From F23-D06 sp045130275 (GTDB lineage Bacteria; Bacteroidota; Bacteroidia; Bacteroidales; WCHB1-69): 25,541 nt of DNA. The stretch covers positions 1 through 25,541 of the forward strand of contig JBGUPL010000068.1 of the NCBI GenBank assembly GCA_045130275.1. Reading direction: 5' to 3'. Positions 7,165 to 13,441 of this stretch are shown piece after piece (the first letter of the stretch is position 1; the number at the start of each line of letters is the position of its first letter). The notes beneath the pieces were generated by a model. The model did no database searches. It had not been told where the DNA came from and saw only the letters and a list, made by a program, of their open reading frames with translations. Made by a program: the position numbers and the translations under genes.

Positions 7165-7782
7165 ATGAAAGCACTCCTTATCAATGGCAGTCCCAACGCG
7201 AAGGGCTGCACCTTCACCGCCCTGAGCCTTGTGGCGGAAGAATTACAGAAAAACGGTGTGGAAGCCGAAATCGTCCACGTGGGACACAAAAACATCCACG
7301 GCTGCATCAGCTGCGGGAAATGCTACGAAACAAGCAGATGCGTCTTTGATGACATCGTGAACGAAGTCGCCCCGAAATTCGAGCAAGCCGACGCGCTGAT
7401 CATCGGTTCGCCGGTCTATTACGCGGGCATTGCCGGCACGATGAAGTCCTTCCTTGACCGCCTCTTCTTCAGCACGCACTTCCGGAAGTGCATGAAAGTG
7501 GGCGCCGCGGTCTGCTCGGCCCGACGCGCCGGCACCACCGCCACCTTCGACCAGCTGAACAAATACTTCACCATCAGCGAGATGCCCATCGCCAGCACCC
7601 GTTACTGGAACATGGTGCACGGTCACTGTGCCGAGGACGTGATGCAGGATGCGGAGGGCGTGCAGTGCATGCGCATCCTCGGCCGCAACATCGCCTTCCT
7701 CGTCAAGGCCATCGCCGCCGAGAAAGAGCGCAACGGCCTGCCCGAGGCGGAAGAAGCGGTATTCACGAATTTTATCCGGTAA
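7165..7782 (+). CDS. Iron-sulfur flavoprotein / NADPH-dependent FMN reductase family
   Basis: A 205-aa flavodoxin-fold protein. The FMN phosphate loop is NGSPNAKGCT (residues 7-16) and the isoalloxazine-side loop is GSPVYYAG (81-88). A compact cysteine motif CISCGKC (Cys47, 50, 53), with Cys59 nearby, is the signature of Isf-type proteins that carry a 4Fe-4S cluster near the FMN. Such proteins pass electrons to oxidised substrates such as quinones, nitro compounds or peroxides. It would be the cytoplasmic redox partner of the operon (inference). Its TAA stop is one base before the ATG of the next gene. Confidence 0.88.
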   Translation: MKALLINGSPNAKGCTFTALSLVAEELQKNGVEAEIVHVGHKNIHGCISCGKCYETSRCVFDDIVNEVAPKFEQADALIIGSPVYYAGIAGTMKSFLDRLFFSTHFRKCMKVGAAVCSARRAGTTATFDQLNKYFTISEMPIASTRYWNMVHGHCAEDVMQDAEGVQCMRILGRNIAFLVKAIAAEKERNGLPEAEEAVFTNFIR

Positions 7783-7783
7783 A

Positions 7784-8329
7784 ATGACGAACGACAAACC
7801 CACAGGAAAAGACTACGTCGGCAGCGACGACCTCTATGCCGACGTGCAGCGTACGATGCGGTTATGTGCCGAGATGAACAGTGGCTACCACACGGAGGCC
7901 GAGGTGCGCGACTATCTGCGCGAGATCACCCGCAGCGAGGTGCCCGACACTGTGCGCGTCTTCCCGCCGCTCAACATCAACTACGGTCCGGGTGTACGCT
8001 TCGGCAACGACTGCTTCCTCAACTTCGGTTGCACGCTGTTGGCTATCGGCGGCATCACCATCGAGGATGACGTCTTCATCGGGCCGCACTGCGTGTTAGC
8101 CACCGAATACCATCCCGAAGATCCTGCCAAGCGCCACACGTTGCTCACCAAACCCATCGTGGTGAAACGCAACGCCTGGCTCGGCGCCGACGTGAAAGTG
8201 CTGGCGGGCGTCACCATCGGCGAGAACGCCATCGTGGCCGCTGGCAGCGTGGTCACCAAGGACGTGCCCGACAATATGGTAGTGGCGGGGAGTCCGGCGA
8301 AGGTGATACGAGAGATCACTTCGTGTTGA
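7784..8329 (+). CDS. Hexapeptide-repeat (maltose/galactoside-type) O-acetyltransferase
   Basis: A 181-aa left-handed beta-helix acetyltransferase. The start is ATG 7784, one base after the previous stop; longer readings of the same frame overlap the flavoprotein gene. An N-terminal helical segment (residues 8-50) precedes hexapeptide coils (FGNDCFLNFGCTLL, ITIEDDVFIGPH, VTIGENAIVAAGSVV). His110 (EYHPEDP) is the likely catalytic base and AGSPAKVI is the usual closing motif. It acetylates a hydroxyl of a sugar or similar acceptor using acetyl-CoA. Its last codons (ITSC-stop, 8315-8329) lie inside the first unit of repeat array 3, so the C-terminus may have been altered by array growth. Confidence 0.9.
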   Translation: MTNDKPTGKDYVGSDDLYADVQRTMRLCAEMNSGYHTEAEVRDYLREITRSEVPDTVRVFPPLNINYGPGVRFGNDCFLNFGCTLLAIGGITIEDDVFIGPHCVLATEYHPEDPAKRHTLLTKPIVVKRNAWLGADVKVLAGVTIGENAIVAAGSVVTKDVPDNMVVAGSPAKVIREITSC

Positions 8330-8700
8330 TGCGCTTCGCTGTTGGTAAGCCTGCGGCTGTTGGTGAGCTTCGCTGTTAATTAGCCTGCGGCTGTTAATTA
8401 GCTTCGCTGTTAGTTAGCCTTCGGCTGTTGATGAGCTTCGCTGTTGGTAAGCCTTCGGCTGTTAGTTAGCTTCGCTGTTAGTGAGCCTTCGGCTGTTAGT
8501 TAGCTTCGCTGTCAGTGAGCCTTCGGCTGTTAATTACTTCGCTGTTAGTTAGCCTTCGGCTGTTAATTAGCTTCGCTGTTGGTAAGCCTTCGGCTGTTAA
8601 TTAGCTTCGTGTTAACATGAAATAACCAACATGAAATAACCAACACGAAGTAACCAACACGAAGTAACCAACATGAAATAACTAACGTATAATAACCGAT
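8316..8700. repeat. Intergenic mini-hairpin repeat array 3 (largest)
   Basis: It begins inside the preceding coding sequence (TCACTTCGTGTTGA) and continues with about 15 alternating 16- and 18-bp units with AGC/GCT or AGCC/GGCT mini-stems. It switches at TGTTAACA (8610-8617) to six 14-bp units: two AACATGAAATAACC, two AACACGAAGTAACC, AACATGAAATAACT, AACGTATAATAACC. The unit register continues into the start GATATGAAAAAACT of the next gene. The first triplet of the left units varies between TTA, TGA and TAA. Confidence 0.95.
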
Positions 8701-9810
8701 ATGAAAAAACTCATCCTCCTCGCCCTCGCGGCATTGACACTGGCCGCCTGCGGCAACAAACAAGAAACAAAAAACAACGAGAATATGAAACAGGAATTGA
8801 ACCTCACGAAGGAGTGGGACAAGGTGTTCCCCCTCAGCGACAAAGTGAACCACCGCAAGGTGACATTTGAAACCCAGTACGGCCTGACCTTGGCCGCCGA
8901 CCTCTACACACCCGTAGGGGCGAATAATGATTCGCCCACACGTCTCCCTGCCATCGCCGTGAGTGGTCCGTTCGGCGCCGTGAAAGAGCAATGCAGTGGC
9001 CTCTATGCCATGCGGATGGCAGAACGCGGCTTTGTGGCACTTGCCTTTGACCCGTCATTTACGGGAGAGAGTGGGGGAGAGCCCCGTCGCACGGCCTCTC
9101 CCGACATCAACACCGAGGACTTTATGGCTGCCGTCGATTTCCTGTCGCGGTTAGACAATGTGGATCCCGAGCGTATCGGCATTATCGGTATCTGCGGCTG
9201 GGGTGGCATCGCTCTCAACGCCGCCGCTGCCGACCCGCGCATCAAGGCCACCGTGGCCAGCACGATGTACGACATGACCCGCATCAGCGGCAACGGTTAT
9301 TATGACAGCGACAATAACGAGGAAGCCCGTCACGCAGCCCGCGAAGCAATGGGCAAACAGCGGCTCGCCGACCCAATGGCGATGGCCGGTGGCGTCATCG
9401 ACCCGCTGCCCGATGAGGTTCCGCAGTTCGTGAAGGACTACCACGCCTACTACAAGACCCCGCGCGGCTACCACAAGCGCAGCGGCAACAGCAACGATGG
9501 TTGGCGCGTCATCGGCACGCAAGCATACGCCAACGCCCGTTTCCTCTACTACATCAACGAGATTCGTTCCGCCGTCCTCGTGATGCACGGTGAGAAAGCC
9601 CACAGCCGCTACTTCGGAGAGGCGGCCTACCATTACATGGTGGATGGCAAGGCCGATGGTTACAACTTCATCGGCAAGCCGAATCCCAATCCCAACAACA
9701 AACAGCTGCTCATCATCCCCGGCGCCACCCACTGCGACCTCTACGACGGCGGCGAAGGAAATTATATCCCGTGGGATACATTGGCGGAGTTTTTCGGGAA
9801 GAATATGTAG
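8701..9810 (+). CDS. Alpha/beta-hydrolase lipoprotein with cysteine nucleophile
   Basis: A 369-aa protein with a lipoprotein signal (LTLAAC, Cys17) and then an alpha/beta-hydrolase fold like E. coli YcjY and dienelactone-hydrolase relatives. The nucleophile elbow reads GICGWGG, placing Cys165 where most esterases have Ser, as in dienelactone hydrolase. The oxyanion strand is AVSGPFGAVKEQ (residues 87-98). His344 (GATHCDLYD) fits the catalytic base, and Glu298 in MHGEKAHS is the probable acid. It likely opens esters, lactones or thioesters at the cell surface or periplasm, and would be the terminal step of the cluster (inference). The TAG stop is shared with repeat array 4. Confidence 0.88.
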   Translation: MKKLILLALAALTLAACGNKQETKNNENMKQELNLTKEWDKVFPLSDKVNHRKVTFETQYGLTLAADLYTPVGANNDSPTRLPAIAVSGPFGAVKEQCSGLYAMRMAERGFVALAFDPSFTGESGGEPRRTASPDINTEDFMAAVDFLSRLDNVDPERIGIIGICGWGGIALNAAAADPRIKATVASTMYDMTRISGNGYYDSDNNEEARHAAREAMGKQRLADPMAMAGGVIDPLPDEVPQFVKDYHAYYKTPRGYHKRSGNSNDGWRVIGTQAYANARFLYYINEIRSAVLVMHGEKAHSRYFGEAAYHYMVDGKADGYNFIGKPNPNPNNKQLLIIPGATHCDLYDGGEGNYIPWDTLAEFFGKNM

Positions 9811-9892
9811 CTTCGCTGTTGGTGAGCCTGCGGCTGTTTGTTAGCTTCGCTGTTGGTGAGCCTTCGGCTGTTAATTACTTCGTGTTAACATT
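9808..9892. repeat. Intergenic mini-hairpin repeat array 4
   Basis: It starts on the TAG stop of the hydrolase gene (TAGCTTCGCTGTT) and has alternating 16- and 18-bp units, then TTACTTCGTGTTAACATTC with the TGTTAACA switch at 9883-9890. It breaks off after the switch, with no start-proximal 14-mers and no gene immediately downstream. Confidence 0.92.
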
Positions 9893-9930
9893 CGCGACCG
9901 CATTAACAAAACACCGTTCCGGACGCGAAC

Positions 9931-10116
9931 CAGCCCGTTAGGGCTGAAGGGCTCGGTAGGGATGGGGCGGCGTTTTGGTTTTTCCGCACGCCGTAGGTGT
10001 GCGGGGATTATGGAAAACGGGGAGGAATTCGATGTATGCCCGCAGACCTATCGGCCTGCGATAACACGCACCGCACACGCCGATGCTACCGAGCCCGGCA
10101 GACCTGACGGCCTGCC
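9931..10116. other. Palindromic, highly structured intergenic element
   Basis: Four nested or adjacent hairpins can be read. CAGCCC-GTTA-GGGCTG lies at 9931-9946. An outer stem GGGCTCGGTAG (9949-9959) pairs perfectly with CTACCGAGCCC (10086-10096), continued by CGGCGT (9968-9973) with ACGCCG (10077-10082). Inside are CCGCACGCC-GTA-GGTGTGCGG (9984-10004, one G-T pair) and CGCAGACC-TATC-GGCCTGCG (10041-10060, one mismatch). Last is GGCAGACC-TGAC-GGCCTGCC (10097-10116, one mismatch). It could be a structured RNA or a REP/MITE-like palindromic element. The open frame through it (9962-10231) is not convincing as a gene in its first two thirds. Confidence 0.7.
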
Positions 10117-10117
10117 A

Positions 10118-10231
10118 ACCTTCGCGACAGTCTCCTTTGTCTATGACACCCCCACCGCACAGGTCTATACCGGCGTGATGGACTCCCTCATCGGACAGTC
10201 CAACAACCTTGACGACCAAGTGACCCCATAA
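10118..10231 (+). pseudogene. Possible 3' remnant of an unidentified gene
   Basis: After the palindromic element the frame ending in TAA at 10229-10231 reads like ordinary protein (FVYDTPTAQVYTGVMDSL, then IGQSNNLDDQVTP), and a terminator follows about 40 bp later. No start or family could be recognised. I infer the tail of a gene whose 5' part was lost or replaced. Confidence 0.3.
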
Positions 10232-10268
10232 CCCAAAATCGCATTTTCGGTTGTTTGATCAGTTTTTG

Positions 10269-10300
10269 AAAGCCGTTGCAGTTTGTGACGGCTTTTTGTT
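10269..10300 (+). terminator. Rho-independent terminator
   Basis: Perfect stem AAAGCCGT (10269-10276) / ACGGCTTT (10288-10295) with an 11-nt loop, followed by T-rich sequence. It would end transcription entering from the left, before the membrane-protein gene at 10395. Confidence 0.75.
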
Positions 10301-10394
10301 TGTCCCGAATATAATAATTTCCTCTACGAAGCGTTAGAGTAAAGTATGGTCGCAACAATGGCCGGAACAAACAGTTAAACAAAAACAACAGACT

Positions 10395-10916
10395 ATGGAA
10401 CAGTTGGAAACACCTGCCAACAAAACAAAATCGTTCTACGGAACATTCGCACTAATCTATGTGGTGCTCAACATCTTTGCATTCCTTATAATGCTGCTGA
10501 CAACCAAATGGAGCATTATGGATGGTGGTGAAAAGAGCAATGTTTTTGCCGCTGGTAGTACATTTATGGTTGTTGGTGTCATAGCAGCACTGATATGTGG
10601 CATCGGTCCGGCATTGGTACTGCACAAAGGATGGAAAAGCGGCTGGATATATGCTTTTCCTGTCGCATTGTTCCTGATAGGTGTATCGGGTGCACTGCTC
10701 TGGAAGTTCACAAATCTGTCGGTTTTCTCTTATGCTGTATTAGTATGCACTTTGCCCGCTGCCCCAATATATAACTGTTTGGTGTTTAACCATTCTCCTT
10801 TTTTCGATTATATGGCTAATGCATTAGTGGGCATCGCTCCTCTTCTTTACGCTTTGGTCATATATTTCACATTCCTTATTTCACGTAAACGCGCTCTGCG
10901 GACAGTTTTATCATAG
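10395..10916 (+). CDS. Small multi-pass membrane protein, function unknown
   Basis: A 173-aa protein with about five hydrophobic segments, near residues 17-39, 52-73, 84-103, 111-126 and 141-162. It ends in a basic tail (SRKRALRTVLS). I recognise no family or catalytic motif. It is monocistronic: one terminator lies upstream and another directly follows (10947-10979). Codon use and base composition are more AT-rich than the operon to its left. Confidence 0.75.
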   Translation: MEQLETPANKTKSFYGTFALIYVVLNIFAFLIMLLTTKWSIMDGGEKSNVFAAGSTFMVVGVIAALICGIGPALVLHKGWKSGWIYAFPVALFLIGVSGALLWKFTNLSVFSYAVLVCTLPAAPIYNCLVFNHSPFFDYMANALVGIAPLLYALVIYFTFLISRKRALRTVLS

Positions 10917-10946
10917 TTCTTTCTGTAGAAAGCAGCAATAAATAGA

Positions 10947-10979
10947 AAAACGCGGTCAAACAGCACGACTGCGTTTTTT
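10947..10979 (+). terminator. Rho-independent terminator after the membrane protein
   Basis: AAAACGCGGTC (10947-10957) pairs with GACTGCGTTTT (10967-10977) over 11 positions with one G-T pair. It is followed by T residues and lies 30 bp after the stop codon. Confidence 0.8.
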
Positions 10980-11009
10980 CATGTCCTATGTTTTTCGTTT
11001 ATAAACGCC

Positions 11010-11017
11010 TATCTTTG
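11010..11017 (+). promoter_or_regulatory. -7 element of the frameshifted small gene
   Basis: TATCTTTG matches TAnnTTTG exactly and lies 19 bp before ATG 11037. A T-rich stretch sits at the -33 distance. Confidence 0.5.
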
Positions 11018-11036
11018 CCTCCTCAAGACTGAAGAT

Positions 11037-11286
11037 ATGGACGAAATACTACAATGGTAACGGCAAAGATTACCAAACTGGCATTGCATTGCTTGAGAGA
11101 CACCAGCGCAACCGTATGCTGGTGCAGCACTTCCGGCACTCAACCCCGAAATTCGCCGCCGCTAAACTTGATTACAAGCTGCGCAAACTCCTCAAAGGCA
11201 AAGTCGCTGCGGCGGTAAAGTACAAAAAGATTGCATTTTACAAAGTGATATTTTACTATCTTTGCAAACTCAAAAAAACGATATGA
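11037..11286 (+). pseudogene. Frameshifted small hypothetical gene
   Basis: From ATG 11037 the frame reads MDEILQW and then stops at TAA (11058-11060). The +1 frame immediately continues as NGNGKDYQTGIALLERHQRN and on through PKFAAAKLDYKLRKLLKGK, which looks like normal helical protein. Restoring about two bases at 11057-11060 would give DEILQWYNG...DYQTGIALLERH, a plausible single protein. The frame's last 20 or so codons run through the promoter of the next gene and are probably not original. The protein family is not identified. A good promoter precedes it. Confidence 0.5.
11257..11264 (+). promoter_or_regulatory. -7 element upstream of array 5 and the YdeI-like gene
   Basis: TATCTTTG fits TAnnTTTG. 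Transcription would start near 11271 and pass through a short frame, ATGAAAAAGGTG (11283 onward, 17 codons, reading through the array), before reaching ATG 11378. Confidence 0.5.
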
Positions 11287-11292
11287 AAAAGG

Positions 11293-11377
11293 TGTTAACA
11301 TTCACTCATCAACATGAAATAACTAACATGAAATAACTAACACGAAGTAACCAACACGAAGTCATCAACCTTCACTT
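11293..11377. repeat. Intergenic 14-bp repeat array 5
   Basis: It starts at the TGTTAACA switch (11293-11300) and has 14-bp units AACATTCACTCATC, two AACATGAAATAACT, AACACGAAGTAACC, AACACGAAGTCATC, AACCTTCACTT. The last unit runs straight into ATG 11378. This is the right half of the array structure without the GC-rich left half. Confidence 0.9.
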
Positions 11378-11950
11378 ATGAAAGAACAAAACATCCTTGA
11401 CATACAAACCCGAAACGAATTTCGCCAATGGCTTGAAACCCATCATGCGACAGAGAAAGCGTGCTGGGTGTGCGTGAAACGCGGTCGCCCAACTGACGAT
11501 GATACCTTCTGGTATCTCGACGCAGTGGAGGAAGCGCTCTGCTTCGGGTGGATCGACAGCCGCCAGAAGCCCATCAACGGGGTGCTGATGCAGTGCTTCA
11601 CGCCAAGAAAGCGGAACAGTCCCTGGTCGGAGCTGAACAAGGAACGTGCGCGGCGGTTGGAGAAGTTGGGACGGATGACCGATGCCGGGAGGCGGGTGCT
11701 GCCCCCGATGGGCGTGCGCAGCTTCCGCATCGACAAGGACGTGGAAGCTGCGTTGAAGGCAGCGCGGGCATGGACGAAGTTCAAGTCCTTTCCGCCTCTG
11801 TACCAGCGCATCCGCGCCTACAACGTGGCCTTCTACAAGAAACGGGACACACAGATGTACCAGCAAGCCCTCGCCCACCTCGTCGAAGAGACGAAAAAGG
11901 GAAAGATGTTCGGCGATTGGAACGATTACGGCCGGCTGTTGGACTACTGA
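11378..11950 (+). CDS. YdeI/OmdA (OmpD-associated) family protein
   Basis: A 190-aa soluble protein. The family signature EEALCFGWIDS lies at residues 51-61, preceded by a W-x-C-V-K-R strand and followed by FTPRKRNSPWSELNKERARR. The C-terminal helices contain a WTKFKSFPPLYQRIRAYN segment typical of the family. Members have been linked to bacteriocin or peptide tolerance, but no biochemical activity is established, and none should be assumed here. It is preceded by array 5 and lies 48 bp before the PhzF-family gene. Confidence 0.82.
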   Translation: MKEQNILDIQTRNEFRQWLETHHATEKACWVCVKRGRPTDDDTFWYLDAVEEALCFGWIDSRQKPINGVLMQCFTPRKRNSPWSELNKERARRLEKLGRMTDAGRRVLPPMGVRSFRIDKDVEAALKAARAWTKFKSFPPLYQRIRAYNVAFYKKRDTQMYQQALAHLVEETKKGKMFGDWNDYGRLLDY

Positions 11951-11998
11951 TTTTCAATTACGCAAACGAACAAAACGACAATAAAACAAGTTCAAGAT

Positions 11999-12841
11999 AT
12001 GAGATACTACATCGTTGACGCTTTCACCGACCAGCCTTTCGGCGGGAACCCCGCCGGGGTGGTGCTCCTCGACGGGAACAGCTTCCCGAACGAGAGGCTG
12101 ATGTTGCAAATCGCCGCCGAGCTGCGCTATTCGGAGACGGCCTTCGTGAGACGGGATTCCGAGAAAGAGTTCACCGTCCGCTACTTCACCCCGATAGCCG
12201 AGGTGGAGCTGTGCGGACATGCCACCATCGCCTCGTTTGCCTTGATGCATCGGGTGCTCGGCATCACGGGTCGGTGCCTCTGTCACGCAAAAGCCGGCGA
12301 CATCTATGTCGAGGCCGGACCGCGGGTGTTGATGCAGATGACCCCGTCTGAAGTCCTGAAAACCATTGAGGACACCGAGGAGGTCTATCGTGCGCTTGGC
12401 ATTTGCGACTACACTCCGGCATTGCCGATGATGATTGTCTCGACCGGCTTGCCCGACTTCATGATTCAGGTTGAAGATGTTGAAACGCTCAACCGTCTTC
12501 CTCTTGACATGAACGCCATCAGCGCGGTGACGGAAAAACACAACGCCGTCAGCTTCCACGTCTTCGCTTTCGGCAACGACGGCTACACCGCGCACGTGCG
12601 CGATTTCGGGCCGCTGTATGGCGTTCCCGAGGAGTCGGCCACCGGCACCGCCAACGCTTCCTTGACCCATTATCTCCAGCAGAACGGGTGCATCCCCCCG
12701 ACGGGCGACTTCTCCTTCCTGCAAGGCGAGGCGATGGGCCGGCCTTCGGTAGTCGCCACGCGCGTCACTACTGACGGGACAATCTATGTGGGCGGCACCG
12801 CGGCAGTGGTGGCGGAGGGGGAAATGCGGCTACGTCTATGA
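11999..12841 (+). CDS. PhzF-family isomerase/epimerase-like protein with altered C-terminus
   Basis: A 280-aa protein of the PhzF fold (tandem diaminopimelate-epimerase-like halves). It opens with YYIVDAFTDQPFGGNPAGVV. Glu46 in RYSETAFV is the catalytic acid position known from PhzF, and CGHAT is at residues 72-76. The second half has EESATGTANASL. Outside phenazine producers the substrates of these enzymes are mostly unknown, and there are no other phenazine genes here. The last codons (GEMRLRL-stop, 12819-12841) overlap, in another frame, the coding sequence of a rubredoxin fragment. The natural C-terminus was therefore probably replaced by a deletion, though the catalytic core looks intact. 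Confidence 0.87.
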   Translation: MRYYIVDAFTDQPFGGNPAGVVLLDGNSFPNERLMLQIAAELRYSETAFVRRDSEKEFTVRYFTPIAEVELCGHATIASFALMHRVLGITGRCLCHAKAGDIYVEAGPRVLMQMTPSEVLKTIEDTEEVYRALGICDYTPALPMMIVSTGLPDFMIQVEDVETLNRLPLDMNAISAVTEKHNAVSFHVFAFGNDGYTAHVRDFGPLYGVPEESATGTANASLTHYLQQNGCIPPTGDFSFLQGEAMGRPSVVATRVTTDGTIYVGGTAAVVAEGEMRLRL

Positions 12842-12938
12842 CCCCGCCGAGCACGACGGCGTGGCCTTCGAGGACCTGCCCGACGATTGGAAGTGCCCGA
12901 GATGCAGGCAGGGGAAGGAGAAGTTCAATAAAGCCTGA
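12822..12938 (+). pseudogene. Rubredoxin gene, 5' half missing
   Basis: In the frame offset from the PhzF gene the sequence reads KCGYVYDPAEHDGVAFEDLP, then DDWKCPRCRQGKEKF and a TGA stop. This is the body of a rubredoxin, with the second iron-binding pair CPRC intact. The first CxxC knuckle is incomplete: only the Cys of CGY remains and its partner three residues earlier is absent (RRGKC). No start codon of its own is available. I infer a deletion that fused the end of the PhzF gene to the middle of the rubredoxin gene. An Fe(Cys)4 site cannot form. Confidence 0.8.
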
Positions 12939-12992
12939 TAAGCAGTCGTCCGACACCTTCATGCTCGACGGCATTCCCCACATCAAAATGAC

Positions 12993-13076
12993 ATGGATAA
13001 AAACGACAAACAGATAATTACTATGGATTATAGAGAAGAAGCGATAGAGCATTTTATTTATTCTTTCGCAGCTTGA
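12993..13076 (+). pseudogene. Possible 5' remnant of a C_GCAxxG_C_C-type redox protein gene
   Basis: A short frame, M(DKNDKQIIT)MDYREEAIEHF, then IYSFAA and a stop. The phrase MDYREEAIEHF resembles the start of the C_GCAxxG_C_C family, in which a GYNCSQ motif normally follows. Here the resemblance ends at 13055, where the coding scrap on the opposite strand begins. Assigned from remembered similarity over 11 residues only. Confidence 0.35.
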
Positions 13077-13164
13077 ACCGGAAAGCCAATTCGATGTCCG
13101 GATTGAGAATACGATTCTTAGAGGGAGCGACCGTTGCACCTTCAGGATAACGAGAAATTCCAAT
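13054..13164 (-). pseudogene. 3' remnant of an unidentified minus-strand gene
   Basis: Reading leftwards from 13164 gives QIGISRYPEGATVAPSKNR, ILNPDIELAFRFKLRKNK and a TAA stop at 13056-13054, which looks like a real protein C-terminus. An in-frame TGA lies immediately before the Gln, so nothing upstream remains. Family unknown. Confidence 0.35.
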
Positions 13165-13190
13165 TTGTCAGTGAGTATGGTGCTATAAAT

Positions 13191-13259
13191 AAATTTCGTC
13201 AGTGTGTTGACTGAATTTACGTAAAAATCGTCAGTGGATTGACTATTTTTGTATTTTTG
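13191..13259 (+). promoter_or_regulatory. Two tandem operator-like palindromes and doubled -7 elements
   Basis: Two similar imperfect palindromes lie 33 bp apart: AAATTTCGTCA-GTGTGT-TGACTGAATTT (13191-13217) and AAAATCGTCA-GTGGAT-TGACTATTTTT (13224-13250). Both share CGTCAGTG..TTGACT. A third half-like copy, TTTGTCAGTG, is at 13165-13174. The second overlaps two consecutive TATTTTTG boxes (13244-13251 and 13252-13259), each a perfect TAnnTTTG. This is the only clear promoter before the 13442 operon, with a leader of about 180 nt containing a nine-residue reading frame at 13263-13292. Confidence 0.6.
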
Positions 13260-13298
13260 CTTATGGAATATATATACCTTATTTTGATATAAATAATT

Positions 13299-13424
13299 AT
13301 GTTACAAAGATTTATAGCATACAATAATGGATTGTCCACCAAGATGCCCTGCCGCGATGCCAACTACGAGAAGAACTACATTGCGGGGAGATACGGGGCG
13401 GTGACGTATATTGTTAACGACTAA
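13299..13424 (+). pseudogene. Chimeric 41-codon reading frame
   Basis: MLQRFIAYNNGLSTK is AT-rich and resembles an N-terminus. The remainder, KMPCRDANYEKNYIAGRYGA and VTYIVND, is GC-rich and resembles a C-terminus. The abrupt change near 13340 suggests two fragments joined by deletion. It ends 17 bp before the island operon. It could be a short leader-encoded peptide. Confidence 0.35.
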
Positions 13425-13441
13425 AAAGCAAACAAATTGAT

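Larger units (their letters stand above)
12939..13441. other. Gene-poor scar region left of the AT-rich island
   Basis: It holds the two scraps above, the tandem operator-like palindromes at 13191-13250 and a chimeric 41-codon frame at 13299-13424. No intact gene is seen. The change from GC-rich to AT-rich composition happens here. Confidence 0.6.

Noticed and set aside
7649..7783. Upstream extension of the hexapeptide acetyltransferase
   Set aside because: It overlaps the flavoprotein gene and reads as low-complexity Ser/Arg/Ala. ATG 7784 directly after the stop is the natural start.
9962..10231. 89-codon frame as an intact gene
   Set aside because: The first 50 codons are the palindromic element. 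Only the last part looks protein-like, so it is listed as a remnant.
11999..12841. Phenazine biosynthesis
   Set aside because: PhzF-fold proteins are widespread without phenazine production, and no other phz gene is present.
12768..13163. 131-codon minus-strand frame
   Set aside because: It runs antisense through the PhzF end and rubredoxin scrap. The protein-like reading at 13054-13164 is in a different frame.
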